From an uncultured Lacticaseibacillus sp. (GTDB taxonomy: Bacteria; Bacillota; Bacilli; Lactobacillales; Lactobacillaceae): a DNA stretch of 64,000 bases. Shown piece by piece: positions 8,791 through 16,731 of this stretch. The notes under the pieces were generated by a model, which worked only from the letters and a program-made list of their open reading frames with translations, did no database searches and was not told where the DNA came from. The translations under genes and the position numbers were made by a program. How positions within the stretch are numbered: the first letter of the stretch is position 1; each line of letters begins with the position of its first letter. The stretch is taken from assembly GCA_934370925.1 (NCBI GenBank), contig CAKRNG010000010.1:1-64000 (forward strand), written 5' to 3'.

Positions 8791-9621
8791 ATGGCGAAGA
8801 AGAAGCGTAAACGTCAAAGTCGATTGAGCCAAGCGGGGGGCGTTGTTGCAATTATCTTGGCGGCAGCACTTTGGTTGTATCAGGGGGGATATTTAGATTC
8901 GGTTATTGGGAACACCGATAATGTGACCGTCACCTCGGAAACCAGCCAGGATAATCGGCTAGATACGGATGCCTATGCGAAGTTAGCAAAGTTAGATTTT
9001 GCCAGTGGGGATCAACCCGTAATGAACGTTAATTCGGGGAAGAGTACCCTCAATATCGCGGCTTGGCAAACGGAGCATATCGATTATGGCAACTTAGATA
9101 AGTTGAACCGGACGACAACCGTGACGGCCTATTTGTCGAACCGTAATTTGGGGCGCAGTGCCGGGCGACCGAGTCAGGACTGGACACCAACCGGATGGCA
9201 TTACAATCGGGGCGGTGGGACGGAGATTTATAACCGTGGCCACCTGATTGCCTACACGTTAACGTTCAACATTAATGCAGACGGGAAGTACGTGCAGGGT
9301 GAAGATGGCTCTTCGGATAATCCCAAGAACCTGGCAACGCAATCTGCTTATTCCAATCAGGTGCTAATGCAGATTTATGAAGGAAAGGTGCGAACAGCGC
9401 TTGAAGACAACAAGAAGGTTATCTATCAAGTAACAACGGTGTTTAGGGATAATGAATTGATGCCACGGGGATACTGGCTTCAGGGCCTATCGACGGATGG
9501 CACCGTGAACTTTAACGTTTATATCTTTAACGTGCAACCGGGGTATAAGTTTAACTATACAGATGGCAGTAACCGTGTCGACAGCACGATGAAGGTGGAT
9601 GAATCTGGACTTGAGGATTAG
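8791..9621 (+). CDS. Membrane-anchored DNA/RNA non-specific endonuclease (EndA-like)
   Basis: This 276-residue protein has a Lys/Arg-rich start (KKKRKRQSR), one membrane segment (about 15-31) and an outward-facing nuclease domain of the beta-beta-alpha metal type. The catalytic motif reads NRGHLIA (148-154, H151 as general base), where the family usually has DRGH, and the metal-binding segment is KNLATQSAYSNQ (179-190, with N180 and N189). Relatives degrade DNA at the cell surface, and in streptococci EndA acts during DNA uptake. No competence genes are nearby. The ATG follows GGAGGAAAATAA. It is monocistronic. Confidence 0.85.
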   Translation: MAKKKRKRQSRLSQAGGVVAIILAAALWLYQGGYLDSVIGNTDNVTVTSETSQDNRLDTDAYAKLAKLDFASGDQPVMNVNSGKSTLNIAAWQTEHIDYGNLDKLNRTTTVTAYLSNRNLGRSAGRPSQDWTPTGWHYNRGGGTEIYNRGHLIAYTLTFNINADGKYVQGEDGSSDNPKNLATQSAYSNQVLMQIYEGKVRTALEDNKKVIYQVTTVFRDNELMPRGYWLQGLSTDGTVNFNVYIFNVQPGYKFNYTDGSNRVDSTMKVDESGLED

Positions 9622-9743
9622 GTCATCGGACAAACGTTCCGAAATGGCCGGCAATCGCTGGTTTTTAGACGGAAAATCCCGCATAATTTGGGTAAATGTC
9701 ATGATGTCCCAAGTAATCAAGTTAATTTGACGGAGGAATTAGA

Positions 9744-11441
9744 ATGGACTTTACGCAGGTACCTTATCAGCGTCCAGATTTGGATGCATTCAAGACGAAA
9801 ATTCACCAGTTGAGCGCACAGTTAGCCAAGGCGCAGAATGCATTTTTGGCGAAGGTGGTGGCAACGGAGCTCGTGTCGCTGGTCAACGAGAAGGACTCTC
9901 AGGAAATGTTGGCGACCATTCGGAATAGCATTGATACAGAAGATGATTTTTACAAAAAAGAGTCTGAATTTTGGGATGAATTTGGCCCGCAGTTTGAAGA
10001 TGCGCTGACAGAATACCAAATTGCGGTCGTCAACAGTCCTTACCAGAAGGAATTGGCGACCATTTATCCCCATACTTGGATTGATAAGGCACTGGATGCG
10101 TTGCGGGTGAAAGACAGCAAAATTATTCCGTTGCAACAACAGGACAACCGTCTAGTGACGGAATATTCCAACTTGATTGCGAGTGCGCAGGTTGATTTCC
10201 GGGGACAGACATACACGCTTGCACAACTTGGACCATTGAAAAATGATCAGGACCGGGCAACCCGCCGTGAAGCAAATGCTGCTTACTGGGGGTTCTTTGC
10301 TGATAATGAAGCCACGTTCGACCGGATTTATGATGAGATGGTCCACGTGCGAACGCAAATGGCACATGAACTTGGCTTCAGTGACTACTCCGAAATGAGT
10401 TATGTTTTCATGGATCGGCTTGATTATGATGAAACCATGGTGAGTGCTTATCGTCGTGAAGTCCAGAAGAAGGGTGTCCCACTGGTTTTGAAGCAACGTG
10501 AGAAGCAGGCAGCCCGACTGGGACTCGATAAATTGGCCTACTATGATTTGAATTTGCAGTTCAAGTCAGGTAATGCAAAACCACAGGGGACGCCAGATGA
10601 ACTGGTCGAAACGGCCCGCCAGATGTATCACGAACTCTCTGAAGAAACCGGTCCATTCTTCGACCACATGGTGTCAAGTAATCTGCTTGATTTACGCGCC
10701 AAGAAGGGCAAGATGTCGGGGGGCTATGCGGAGTACATTCCAAGCATTGAATCACCATTCATCTTCGCTAATTTCAACGGCACAAGTGGGGACGTGGACG
10801 TGTTGACGCATGAAGCGGGGCACGCCTTCCAAACTTATATGGCACGGTGGATTCAACCCGGTGATGTGGTGTTTCCAACGAACGAAGCAGCCGAAATTTT
10901 CTCCATGAGTATGGAGTTTATCGCGTATCCGTGGATGCAGAACTTCTTCAAGGAACAAACGGCGAAGTACAAGTATGCGCACTTGCAGGGTGCCTTAGAA
11001 TTTCTTCCGTATGGTATTTTGGTTGATCACTTCCAGCATGAAGTCTATACGCATCCTGATTGGACACCTGAACAGCGAAAAGCTTGTTGGCGTGAGCTGG
11101 AAAAGCAGTATTGTCCTGAAAATGACTACACTGAGAACCCAGCACTTGAACGTGGTATCTATTGGATGCGGCAGGGGCATATTTTTGAGGTGCCATTCTA
11201 CTACATTGATTACACCATCGCGCAGGTGGTTGCTTATCAATTCTGGAAGCGATTTGAAGTGGACCACGATGAAACGGCTTGGGCAGACTATCTAGAAATG
11301 GCCAAGGCGGGTGGCAGTCAGAGCTTGTTAGAATTACTTGAAACGGGTCACCTACAGTCACCGTTTGAACCCGGCGCGTTGGACGAGACGTTGACGGCAA
11401 TTCAGCAGGCGCTGGATGCGGTGGACGACGGGGAGTTATAA
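9744..11441 (+). CDS. M3 family oligoendopeptidase (PepF-like)
   Basis: This 565-residue zinc metallopeptidase has the M3 motif THEAGHAFQ (H356, E357, H360) and a downstream EAAEIFSMSMEF that supplies the third zinc ligand. The length and sequence fit the short PepF-like subgroup of Firmicutes, cytoplasmic enzymes that cut short imported or signal peptides. The ATG follows GGAGGAATTAGA. No partner gene is linked. The stop at 11441 lies 8 nt before repeat A2, whose first hairpin may act as its terminator. Confidence 0.9.
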   Translation: MDFTQVPYQRPDLDAFKTKIHQLSAQLAKAQNAFLAKVVATELVSLVNEKDSQEMLATIRNSIDTEDDFYKKESEFWDEFGPQFEDALTEYQIAVVNSPYQKELATIYPHTWIDKALDALRVKDSKIIPLQQQDNRLVTEYSNLIASAQVDFRGQTYTLAQLGPLKNDQDRATRREANAAYWGFFADNEATFDRIYDEMVHVRTQMAHELGFSDYSEMSYVFMDRLDYDETMVSAYRREVQKKGVPLVLKQREKQAARLGLDKLAYYDLNLQFKSGNAKPQGTPDELVETARQMYHELSEETGPFFDHMVSSNLLDLRAKKGKMSGGYAEYIPSIESPFIFANFNGTSGDVDVLTHEAGHAFQTYMARWIQPGDVVFPTNEAAEIFSMSMEFIAYPWMQNFFKEQTAKYKYAHLQGALEFLPYGILVDHFQHEVYTHPDWTPEQRKACWRELEKQYCPENDYTENPALERGIYWMRQGHIFEVPFYYIDYTIAQVVAYQFWKRFEVDHDETAWADYLEMAKAGGSQSLLELLETGHLQSPFEPGALDETLTAIQQALDAVDDGEL

Positions 11442-11448
11442 ATAAAAA

Positions 11449-11620
11449 GGAGGCTGCGCCAGGAGACGGTTTGGCCCCGGTATACAAGGCAGGCCCGGTG
11501 GAAATCCCGAACTTAGGATTTCTACCGGGCCTGCCTTGTATGTGAGGGGACAGTCTTCTGGGGCACGTAATTCGACTAGGATGTAACGTTCGTGTGCCTT
11601 GGACTTACGGCGCACCCACG
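11449..11620 (+). repeat. Dispersed palindromic repeat family A, copy A2 (full length)
   Basis: This 172-bp copy is bounded by GGAGGCTGCGCC and GGCGCACCCACG. The central hairpin has arms TACAAGGCAGGCCCGG.. and ..CCGGGCCTGCCTTGTA around AAATCCCGAACTTAGGATTT. It fills the gap between the converging oligoendopeptidase and TrpX-like genes. Confidence 0.88.
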
Positions 11621-11627
11621 TTTTTAC

Positions 11628-12629
11628 TTATTTGAAAACTTCATTATTCTTAGTGGCGTTTTTGACCATGTTCTTGGGTAATTCAATGCCGAGGAGTTTG
11701 GCTTCCTTGGTGTTGATGACGTAGCTTCCCTTGAGCACGTGCTTGATGGCGTAGTTGCTGGTCTTCTTCCCCTTCAGAATGTTGGCAGCCATCTTCCCGG
11801 CTACGCGGCCCAAGTCATACTGGCTGATGGCGTAAGTGGCTAGGCCACCATCCTTAACCATGGTGTCAGCGGCGGGAATCACGGGTACCTTTGCGTTATT
11901 AGCAACGGCAACAAGCGTCTTCATGGAGCTGGCAACAAGATTATCTTGAGGAGCATACACGATGTCACATTCAGAAACCATTTGTGCGGCAACCTGTTGT
12001 ACATCGTTGGTGCTACTGATGGTGTAGAACTTGGTTTTCAGACCGTCCGCAGCGGCAAGTTTCGCGAACTTCTTGGCGTTGTAGGTGCCACCGTGATCGC
12101 TAGGGCTGTAGATAATGCCCACTTGCTTGGCGTTGGGCTTGATGGCTTCAACCACTTCAAGGTGTTTATTGAGTGGGGCTTCTCCAGATGTCCCAGTGAT
12201 GTTGTTGCCAGGTTTCTTTTCAGACTTTACCAAGCCACTACCTGCAGGGTCCGTGATGCCGGCCAAGATAACCGGCGTTTTGCCGTTTGCGGCGGTTGCC
12301 AATGCTTGTGCAGCCGGGGTGGCGATGGCAACTGTCATGTCAGCACCTTCGTCGATAAATTTTTCACTCATTGTTTTCAGATTACTTTGATCGGATTCGG
12401 CGTTCGCGTACTTAATCTTGACCTTTTTCCCTGCGTAACCGCCGTCCTTCAACCCCTGGACGACCCCCTTGTGAATTTGGTTCAGGGCAGGGTGGTTCAT
12501 GAGCTGCAGAATACCAATTGTGGGTACTTTTGCGGCAGCATGTTTGTTGGCGCCCGCGTGATTTGAGAACAAGACGGCGCCTGCGACAATGACGATTAGT
12601 GCGACAATTGCGGTAATCATTTTCTTCAT
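11628..12629 (-). CDS. TrpX-like ABC transporter substrate-binding protein (DUF534 family), orphan
   Basis: This 333-residue protein has an N-terminal hydrophobic segment (about 4-22) and two periplasmic-binding lobes typical of the ABC_sub_bind family (VPTIGILQLMNHPALNQI; NNITGTSGEAPLNKHLE). Related Firmicutes proteins bind tryptophan or other aromatic solutes and are normally encoded with a permease and an ATPase; neither is present within 10 kb. No lipobox cysteine is seen, so it is anchored by an uncleaved segment or secreted. The ATG follows GGGAGGAATTTATT. Upstream on the same strand is a structured leader with a terminator and two hairpin repeats. The substrate is inferred from family only. 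Confidence 0.8.
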   Translation of the reverse strand: MKKMITAIVALIVIVAGAVLFSNHAGANKHAAAKVPTIGILQLMNHPALNQIHKGVVQGLKDGGYAGKKVKIKYANAESDQSNLKTMSEKFIDEGADMTVAIATPAAQALATAANGKTPVILAGITDPAGSGLVKSEKKPGNNITGTSGEAPLNKHLEVVEAIKPNAKQVGIIYSPSDHGGTYNAKKFAKLAAADGLKTKFYTISSTNDVQQVAAQMVSECDIVYAPQDNLVASSMKTLVAVANNAKVPVIPAADTMVKDGGLATYAISQYDLGRVAGKMAANILKGKKTSNYAIKHVLKGSYVINTKEAKLLGIELPKNMVKNATKNNEVFK

Positions 12630-12674
12630 AATAAATTCCTCCCAGATGGATGGTGCGGTTTAAGTTTTTTTATG

Positions 12675-12815
12675 AGTTAAGCGGAATCTGCGCTCGTGCC
12701 TCGCTCCGAATTAAGTCCCAGTATGCAGCAAAGCCGCTTACTGGGGTAAAGTGGAATCTGCGCTCGTACCTCGCTCCGAGTTAAGTCCCAGTATGCGGCA
12801 AAGCCGCTTACTGGG
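12675..12815. repeat. Two-copy 70-bp hairpin repeat
   Basis: Two direct copies (about 12680-12747 and 12750-12815, 70-bp period) each read GGAATCTGCGCTCG, then a nested hairpin with arms CCCAGTA/TACTGGG outside and GCGGC/GCCGC inside. In copy 1 the inner arm is GCAGC, breaking one pair. They lie between the upstream terminator and the ribosome site of the TrpX-like gene, so they would be part of its leader RNA. Confidence 0.8.
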
Positions 12816-12816
12816 A

Positions 12817-12854
12817 ATAAAAAATAGGCAAACCGACGTATCGGTTTGCCTAAG
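12817..12854 (-). terminator. Terminator (possible attenuator) upstream of the TrpX-like gene
   Basis: On the minus strand the perfect arms TAGGCAAACCGA and TCGGTTTGCCTA are followed by six T. It lies 190 nt before the ATG of the TrpX-like gene, in the same direction. Confidence 0.75.
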
Positions 12855-13030
12855 CAAGTCCGAGTCCGTCGCGTGTGACCGCGCGAACTCCAATGTGAAT
12901 TGAAGGGAACTAGCGCGGATACAACCTGTTTGCCAGATCGTATCCGCTCACGAATACGACCGACTAGCGCCAGCTTTGCCAAGAAGCGTTTAGTCTGCTT
13001 GTCATCGTGTTCGTCATGATTCATTCCTCT
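12855..13030 (-). ncRNA. Structured leader or small RNA upstream of the TrpX-like gene, type unknown
   Basis: Read on the minus strand this stretch has several strong inverted repeats: GCGGATAC with GTATCCGC around 12920-12950, and GAGTTCGCG with CGCGACGGACTC around 12862-12891. It ends at the terminator at 12817-12854. An alternative stem (CGTATTC with GGATACG) overlaps the first, suggesting switching. I find no T-box motif and could not match it to a known riboswitch class. A reading frame runs through it from ATG 13024 but crosses the terminator and repeats, so coding is doubtful. Confidence 0.4.
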
Positions 13031-13238
13031 TCCCTGTGTTTTGATGTGATAATCATATTAGCTGATGATGAGCTCGTCAAGGATTATTTTTAATTTTCTG
13101 ATATTTTTTTGTCATGTAACCGTTAAATGGAATCGTTTACGGCGAGTGAGGCAACATGATAAGCTATTTATATAAGGAAAATCGTAAATATAACTTATGC
13201 TATCTTGAAGTACACGGCGTAATCATGGGGGACTCAAA

Positions 13239-13859
13239 ATGAAAAAGTTTAGCTACGTATTCATCTTTAGCGTCATGCTTGTCGGGCTTTCTGGGTGTGC
13301 GGGGACAGATACAAGTACTGAGACACTCAAAAATGAAATTACATCGCTTAAATCTGAAAATTCAAGTCTTCGTGAGGTGTTGAATGAGGCAAACGATGAA
13401 ACGGACGACGATGACACGGCGGGGCAACCCCTTGCACGTGTTGGGAACCTGTCGATTACTGTTCATGATATCGAAACGGATGACGTCGAGAACGAGACGG
13501 ATGAATATACGCCCCTCGAACGTGACTATCCAGACATCAAGAATTGGCCAGCGGAATACTATCGTGGGGAAATTGAACTTACCGTCAAGAACGTGGGGGA
13601 TGAGACAATCGAGTTGTCAGCGCTCACGGTTGATTTGGTTGACGGAAACGGGCGGTCGTATAGCGAAGAAACGTCGGATACTGCCAGCAAATGTGTTTTC
13701 AGTACGACGACGCTGGACACAAAACAGACAACAACCGCGGTGATTTACGTCATTGGGAAGCGTCAACTAGATTTAGAGACCTTTAAACTTGAACTTGGCG
13801 AACAAAAGAATTCGAATGGCGGTGTGATTGCAAAGGCGGGTATAACGAAACTAGAGTAA
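13239..13859 (+). CDS. Lipoprotein with coiled-coil and Ig-like (DUF4352-type) domain
   Basis: This 206-residue protein has a lipoprotein signal ending in the lipobox LSGC (C20), a short leucine/serine/glutamate coiled coil (about 28-50, LKNEITSLKSENSSLREVL), an acidic linker (DETDDDD), and a beta-rich domain (about 65-205) with IELTVKNVGDETIEL, the pattern of extracellular DUF4352-like domains. The function is unknown; it is anchored on the outer face of the membrane. The ATG follows GGGGGACTCAAA. It is monocistronic, with a strong terminator right after. Confidence 0.8.
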   Translation: MKKFSYVFIFSVMLVGLSGCAGTDTSTETLKNEITSLKSENSSLREVLNEANDETDDDDTAGQPLARVGNLSITVHDIETDDVENETDEYTPLERDYPDIKNWPAEYYRGEIELTVKNVGDETIELSALTVDLVDGNGRSYSEETSDTASKCVFSTTTLDTKQTTTAVIYVIGKRQLDLETFKLELGEQKNSNGGVIAKAGITKLE

Positions 13860-13867
13860 GGGACAGT

Positions 13868-13919
13868 CAAAAAGGCTTGAAGGAACGCCGTCATCTGCGG
13901 GATTCCTTCAAGCCTTTTT
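13868..13919. terminator. Terminator of the lipoprotein gene
   Basis: The arms AAAAAGGCTTGAAGGAA and TTCCTTCAAGCCTTTTT are perfect over 17 bp with a T-run on both strands, so it can also stop the MDR gene transcript from the other side. Confidence 0.9.
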
Positions 13920-13992
13920 GAATGGTTAACAGCGGTCCAGGTAAAACGTCTATCGAACCTTAAAACCAGCGTCCTTTTACCGAGGACTTACG

Positions 13993-14949
13993 CTACATCC
14001 GAATGTAATCAGAAAAATCAGGTGCGGTTGTGCAGATATATTTTCCTGCGGGATGGTGTGATTCGAGGCGTGTATGTGCCGTTTTAACGCCTTCCACAGT
14101 GAACGGCAGTGCCGCCGCAACATTCACGTACAGTTCGGCTCGGCGACGCAGTTCAGTGAGGAACGCGAAGGCATCCGCCACATTGGGTTGACCTTCATCA
14201 CCCAATACGTGAAATTTGGGGTCGTGTGCTGGTCGTACTTGGGGCTCCGTTAGCGTGACGTAACTGCCACCCGCACGTCGAATCCAGGCACCAGCGCCCG
14301 CATCATCACCGCCACCAATTGCGTTCACCACGTAATCTGCACTATCTGCAAAGCGCGCGGCCACGTTTTCTAGGTCGTAATGACCAACCTGATCGGCGCC
14401 GAGACGCAAAACGAGGTCGTGGTTGCGTGAATGGCAGGTGGCAATGACGTTCAGCCCCTTGTATTTGGCAGCCTGAATGAGCAAACTTCCGACTGCGCCA
14501 CTTGCACCTTCAATGGCGATAGTTTTACCTGGTTCAAGTGGGAGCAACTGCAACACACCATACGCCGCGATTCCTGCTTGGGGTAATCCCGCCGCAACGG
14601 TCAACGGCACATTATCGGGAATCTTCGCAATTTTACTGGTACTAGCCGTGACGAATTCACTATAACCGCCACGTGGTCGGAAATTCATGACGTGATCGCC
14701 AACCTGGAAATCCGTTACTTCGGTGCCGACTTGTTCAATGATGCCGGCAACCTCAGTTCCAGGGACAATTGGGAAGGGCAGTGGGCGTGAATCTGCGTAC
14801 TGCCCCTGCCGCAACCGCGTATCGTAAGGATTAATGCCAAAAGCCGTCACCTTGATCAAAACCTGGTTCGGTTTAGGGTCGGGGATGGGTGCTGCCAGTT
14901 CAGTGAGTACGTCTGGGGTACCAAAAGCGTTAAAGCCAAATCGTTTCAT
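13993..14949 (-). CDS. Zinc-independent MDR oxidoreductase (quinone reductase-like)
   Basis: This 318-residue protein has a GroES-like N-terminal domain (IVPGTEVAGIIEQVG, about 62-76) and a Rossmann cofactor domain with EGASGAVGSLLIQAA (about 143-157). The catalytic zinc ligands of alcohol dehydrogenases are absent, placing it with NADPH:quinone or enoyl reductase-like members. The substrate is unknown. The ATG follows AAGGAGGCAACGCGC. It is encoded in the same direction as, and downstream of, the HAD phosphatase gene, with about 70 nt between. Confidence 0.85.
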   Translation of the reverse strand: MKRFGFNAFGTPDVLTELAAPIPDPKPNQVLIKVTAFGINPYDTRLRQGQYADSRPLPFPIVPGTEVAGIIEQVGTEVTDFQVGDHVMNFRPRGGYSEFVTASTSKIAKIPDNVPLTVAAGLPQAGIAAYGVLQLLPLEPGKTIAIEGASGAVGSLLIQAAKYKGLNVIATCHSRNHDLVLRLGADQVGHYDLENVAARFADSADYVVNAIGGGDDAGAGAWIRRAGGSYVTLTEPQVRPAHDPKFHVLGDEGQPNVADAFAFLTELRRRAELYVNVAAALPFTVEGVKTAHTRLESHHPAGKYICTTAPDFSDYIRM

Positions 14950-15018
14950 GCGCGTTGCCTCCTTAAAAATTAGTTCACAATAATAATTATGAGGTAATCA
15001 TGAGGGACGGGTCAAGCC

Positions 15019-15654
15019 TTATTGAATGACCGCCAAATCAAGCAACCCTTCAGGACGGGTCAGCATGTAGTCGGCATCATGGAATCGACTGAGGTCAAAC
15101 GCGCCCCAAGTCGCAACGCCGAAACTAACGCCAGCTGCCTTTGCACTCTGCATATCATAAATGGAATCACCAAGGTAGAGGGCATCGGCTGGATCAACTC
15201 CGAGTTCAGCAAGTGCAAGGTTAATGGGATCCGGCGCAGGTTTGGGCGCCACATTTGCCTGTGCGGTGATGATGACGTCAAAGTAGTCGTTCAGGCCGAA
15301 GAAGGTGAATTCATTCGCCAACTCCGAATCACTTTTCGACGTAATAATGCCCAGCTGCACGCCACGATGTTGCAGGTGCGCCAGGGTGCGACGCATGGTG
15401 GCAAAAACGGTCACTTGGCGCTGCTTGGTGGCCAATAATTGCGGCCAGACTTCCTTCACCGCCGCAGTTTGCGTTTCGGAAAGGTGCAATTGCGCCAGCG
15501 CTTCAGTACTTGGAATCCCCAAAATGAAGCGAAGGTCGTCGTGTGAATAAGAACGACCTGTTACCTGGGAAAGCGCCTCTTGAAGTGACGAAATGATCAC
15601 AGATTCTGTGTCGATGATAGTGCCATCAATGTCAAACAAAATAGTTGAAAACAT
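15019..15654 (-). CDS. HAD superfamily phosphatase (PGP/PpaX-like)
   Basis: The start at 15654 gives 211 residues beginning MFSTILFDIDGTIIDTE, with motif I DxDGT at about 8-12. Motif II is GIITSKS and the acid motif is YLGDSIYDMQSAKAAG. An alternative-helix cap follows motif I, as in phosphoglycolate or pyrophosphate phosphatases. I chose 15654 over the longer frame (15702) because GGGAGG lies 7-8 nt before it on the minus strand and HAD proteins begin here. The substrate is not known. Confidence 0.85.
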   Translation of the reverse strand: MFSTILFDIDGTIIDTESVIISSLQEALSQVTGRSYSHDDLRFILGIPSTEALAQLHLSETQTAAVKEVWPQLLATKQRQVTVFATMRRTLAHLQHRGVQLGIITSKSDSELANEFTFFGLNDYFDVIITAQANVAPKPAPDPINLALAELGVDPADALYLGDSIYDMQSAKAAGVSFGVATWGAFDLSRFHDADYMLTRPEGLLDLAVIQ

Positions 15655-15750
15655 AAGCGGACCTCCCAGTTTTTTCGGTTTTGCAACCGTTTTCTTAATC
15701 ATACCCTAGTCCGCCAACAAACGCCAAACATTGTGGGAAAAAACTTTTTT

Positions 15751-15826
15751 AGGGGGCAGTCTTCTGGGGCACGTAGCTCGACTAGGATGTAATGTTCGTG
15801 TGCTTTGGACTTCTGGCGCACCCCCT
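15751..15826 (+). repeat. Repeat family A, copy A3 (right half only)
   Basis: It matches the right half of A2, from AGGGGGCAGTCTTCTGG to CTGGCGCACCCCC, and lacks the central hairpin. It is the first part of a mosaic A3-B1-C1 in the 550-bp gap before yqeG. Confidence 0.85.
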
Positions 15827-15884
15827 TATCGCGTTCAGGTTTACTTGCTGAACATCACGGTGGTGTTACTTTCAAGCTGCAATG

Positions 15885-15931
15885 TGACCAGTAATCAAAC
15901 TGATGAAACGCAAGGAGCGACAGCGACGTAG
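15885..15931 (-). repeat. Repeat family B, copy B1 (partial)
   Basis: It keeps the ACGCAAGGAGCGACAGCGACG end of family B, in the same orientation as the copies at 53766 and 59571. It lies 50 bp from C1. Confidence 0.7.
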
Positions 15932-15980
15932 CAGCTGTTTTTAATGTCCTCTTAAACTAAATGAGTGTGATTAGGTAAAT

Positions 15981-16086
15981 GTAGGCAGTTGCGGGGAAAA
16001 GTTCAGCGGAAGTTTTGGGGTGCGGAACCGTGCCCCACCACTGGAGACACACGCAAACCGGAGCCAAACTTTTCCCCCAACCGCCG
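15981..16086 (-). repeat. Repeat family C, copy C1 (short form)
   Basis: It starts GTTGCGGGGAAAAGTT and ends ACTTTTCCCCCAACCGCC, so the ends are inverted repeats. The interior carries CGTGCCCCACCACTGGAG, shared with C3, C4 and C5. It lies about 60 bp before the yqeG promoter. Confidence 0.85.
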
Positions 16087-16143
16087 AGCCGAAACTTTCC
16101 TCACCATTAAAGGCGTGGAAAATGGTACAATAACACGTAACAT

Positions 16144-16170
16144 TTGCAGCGACATAAAGTGCGTTATAAT
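16144..16170 (+). promoter_or_regulatory. Probable promoter of the yqeG-yceD operon
   Basis: A perfect -10 box TATAAT (16165-16170) is preceded by TTGCAG (16144-16149), with a short 15-bp spacer. Confidence 0.5.
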
Positions 16171-16206
16171 TAGATAGATATTCAAGATAGGCTAGGAGGT
16201 GCCAGT

Positions 16207-16731
16207 TTGGCACTAGTAACACCCACGTGGATGGTTCGCGCCATCTACAACATTGAACCAGATAGCTTAAAGAAGCGCGGCATATCTGCGGTGCTCACTG
16301 ACCTCGACAATACATTAATTGCGTGGAACAACCCGGACGGAACGCCTCAGCTTCGTCGGTGGTTGGAACAGATGCACGATGCAGGGATTACTGTGATGGT
16401 TGTGTCCAACAACAACCACACGCGGGTGCAGCGGGCGGTGGGGGCGATGAACCTGCCATTTACCGCACGGGCGCTCAAGCCCCTACCCGTGGGCATTAAC
16501 CGGGCAGTACGCGAATTAGGCTTAAAGAAGCAGCAATGCATCATGGTGGGGGATCAATTGCTCACAGATGTGATTGCCGGACACTTAGCGGGTGTGCGGA
16601 CCGTTTTGGTGGAACCGCTCGTTAAGACTGACCAGTGGAACACGTTACCGAACCGCTTCATTGAAGGCTTTATCAAGGCGGATATGCGCCGTAAGGGAAC
16701 ATTCGAATTTCGGGAGGATATTGATGACTGA
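16207..16731 (+). CDS. yqeG: YqeG family HAD-IIIA phosphatase
   Basis: This 174-residue HAD phosphatase has motif I DLDNTLIAWN (about 34-43), motif II VVSNNN and the acid motif GDQLLTDV. The cellular substrate is uncertain in the family. The start is TTG at 16207, with AGGAGGT at 16194-16200 setting it; no ATG fits. It is the first gene of the ribosome-assembly operon, and its stop overlaps the yqeH start by 8 nt. Confidence 0.9.
   Translation: MALVTPTWMVRAIYNIEPDSLKKRGISAVLTDLDNTLIAWNNPDGTPQLRRWLEQMHDAGITVMVVSNNNHTRVQRAVGAMNLPFTARALKPLPVGINRAVRELGLKKQQCIMVGDQLLTDVIAGHLAGVRTVLVEPLVKTDQWNTLPNRFIEGFIKADMRRKGTFEFREDIDD

Noticed and set aside
12677-13024. A 115-codon minus-strand frame beginning MNHDEHDDKQ
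   Set aside because: It crosses a perfect terminator and both hairpin repeats, and its second half simply encodes the repeat. A short leader peptide at its start cannot be excluded.
12855-13030. A tryptophan T-box before the TrpX-like gene
   Set aside because: The expected TGGNACCGCG motif is absent on the minus strand; the GCGCGGTCACACGCG stretch is only superficially similar.
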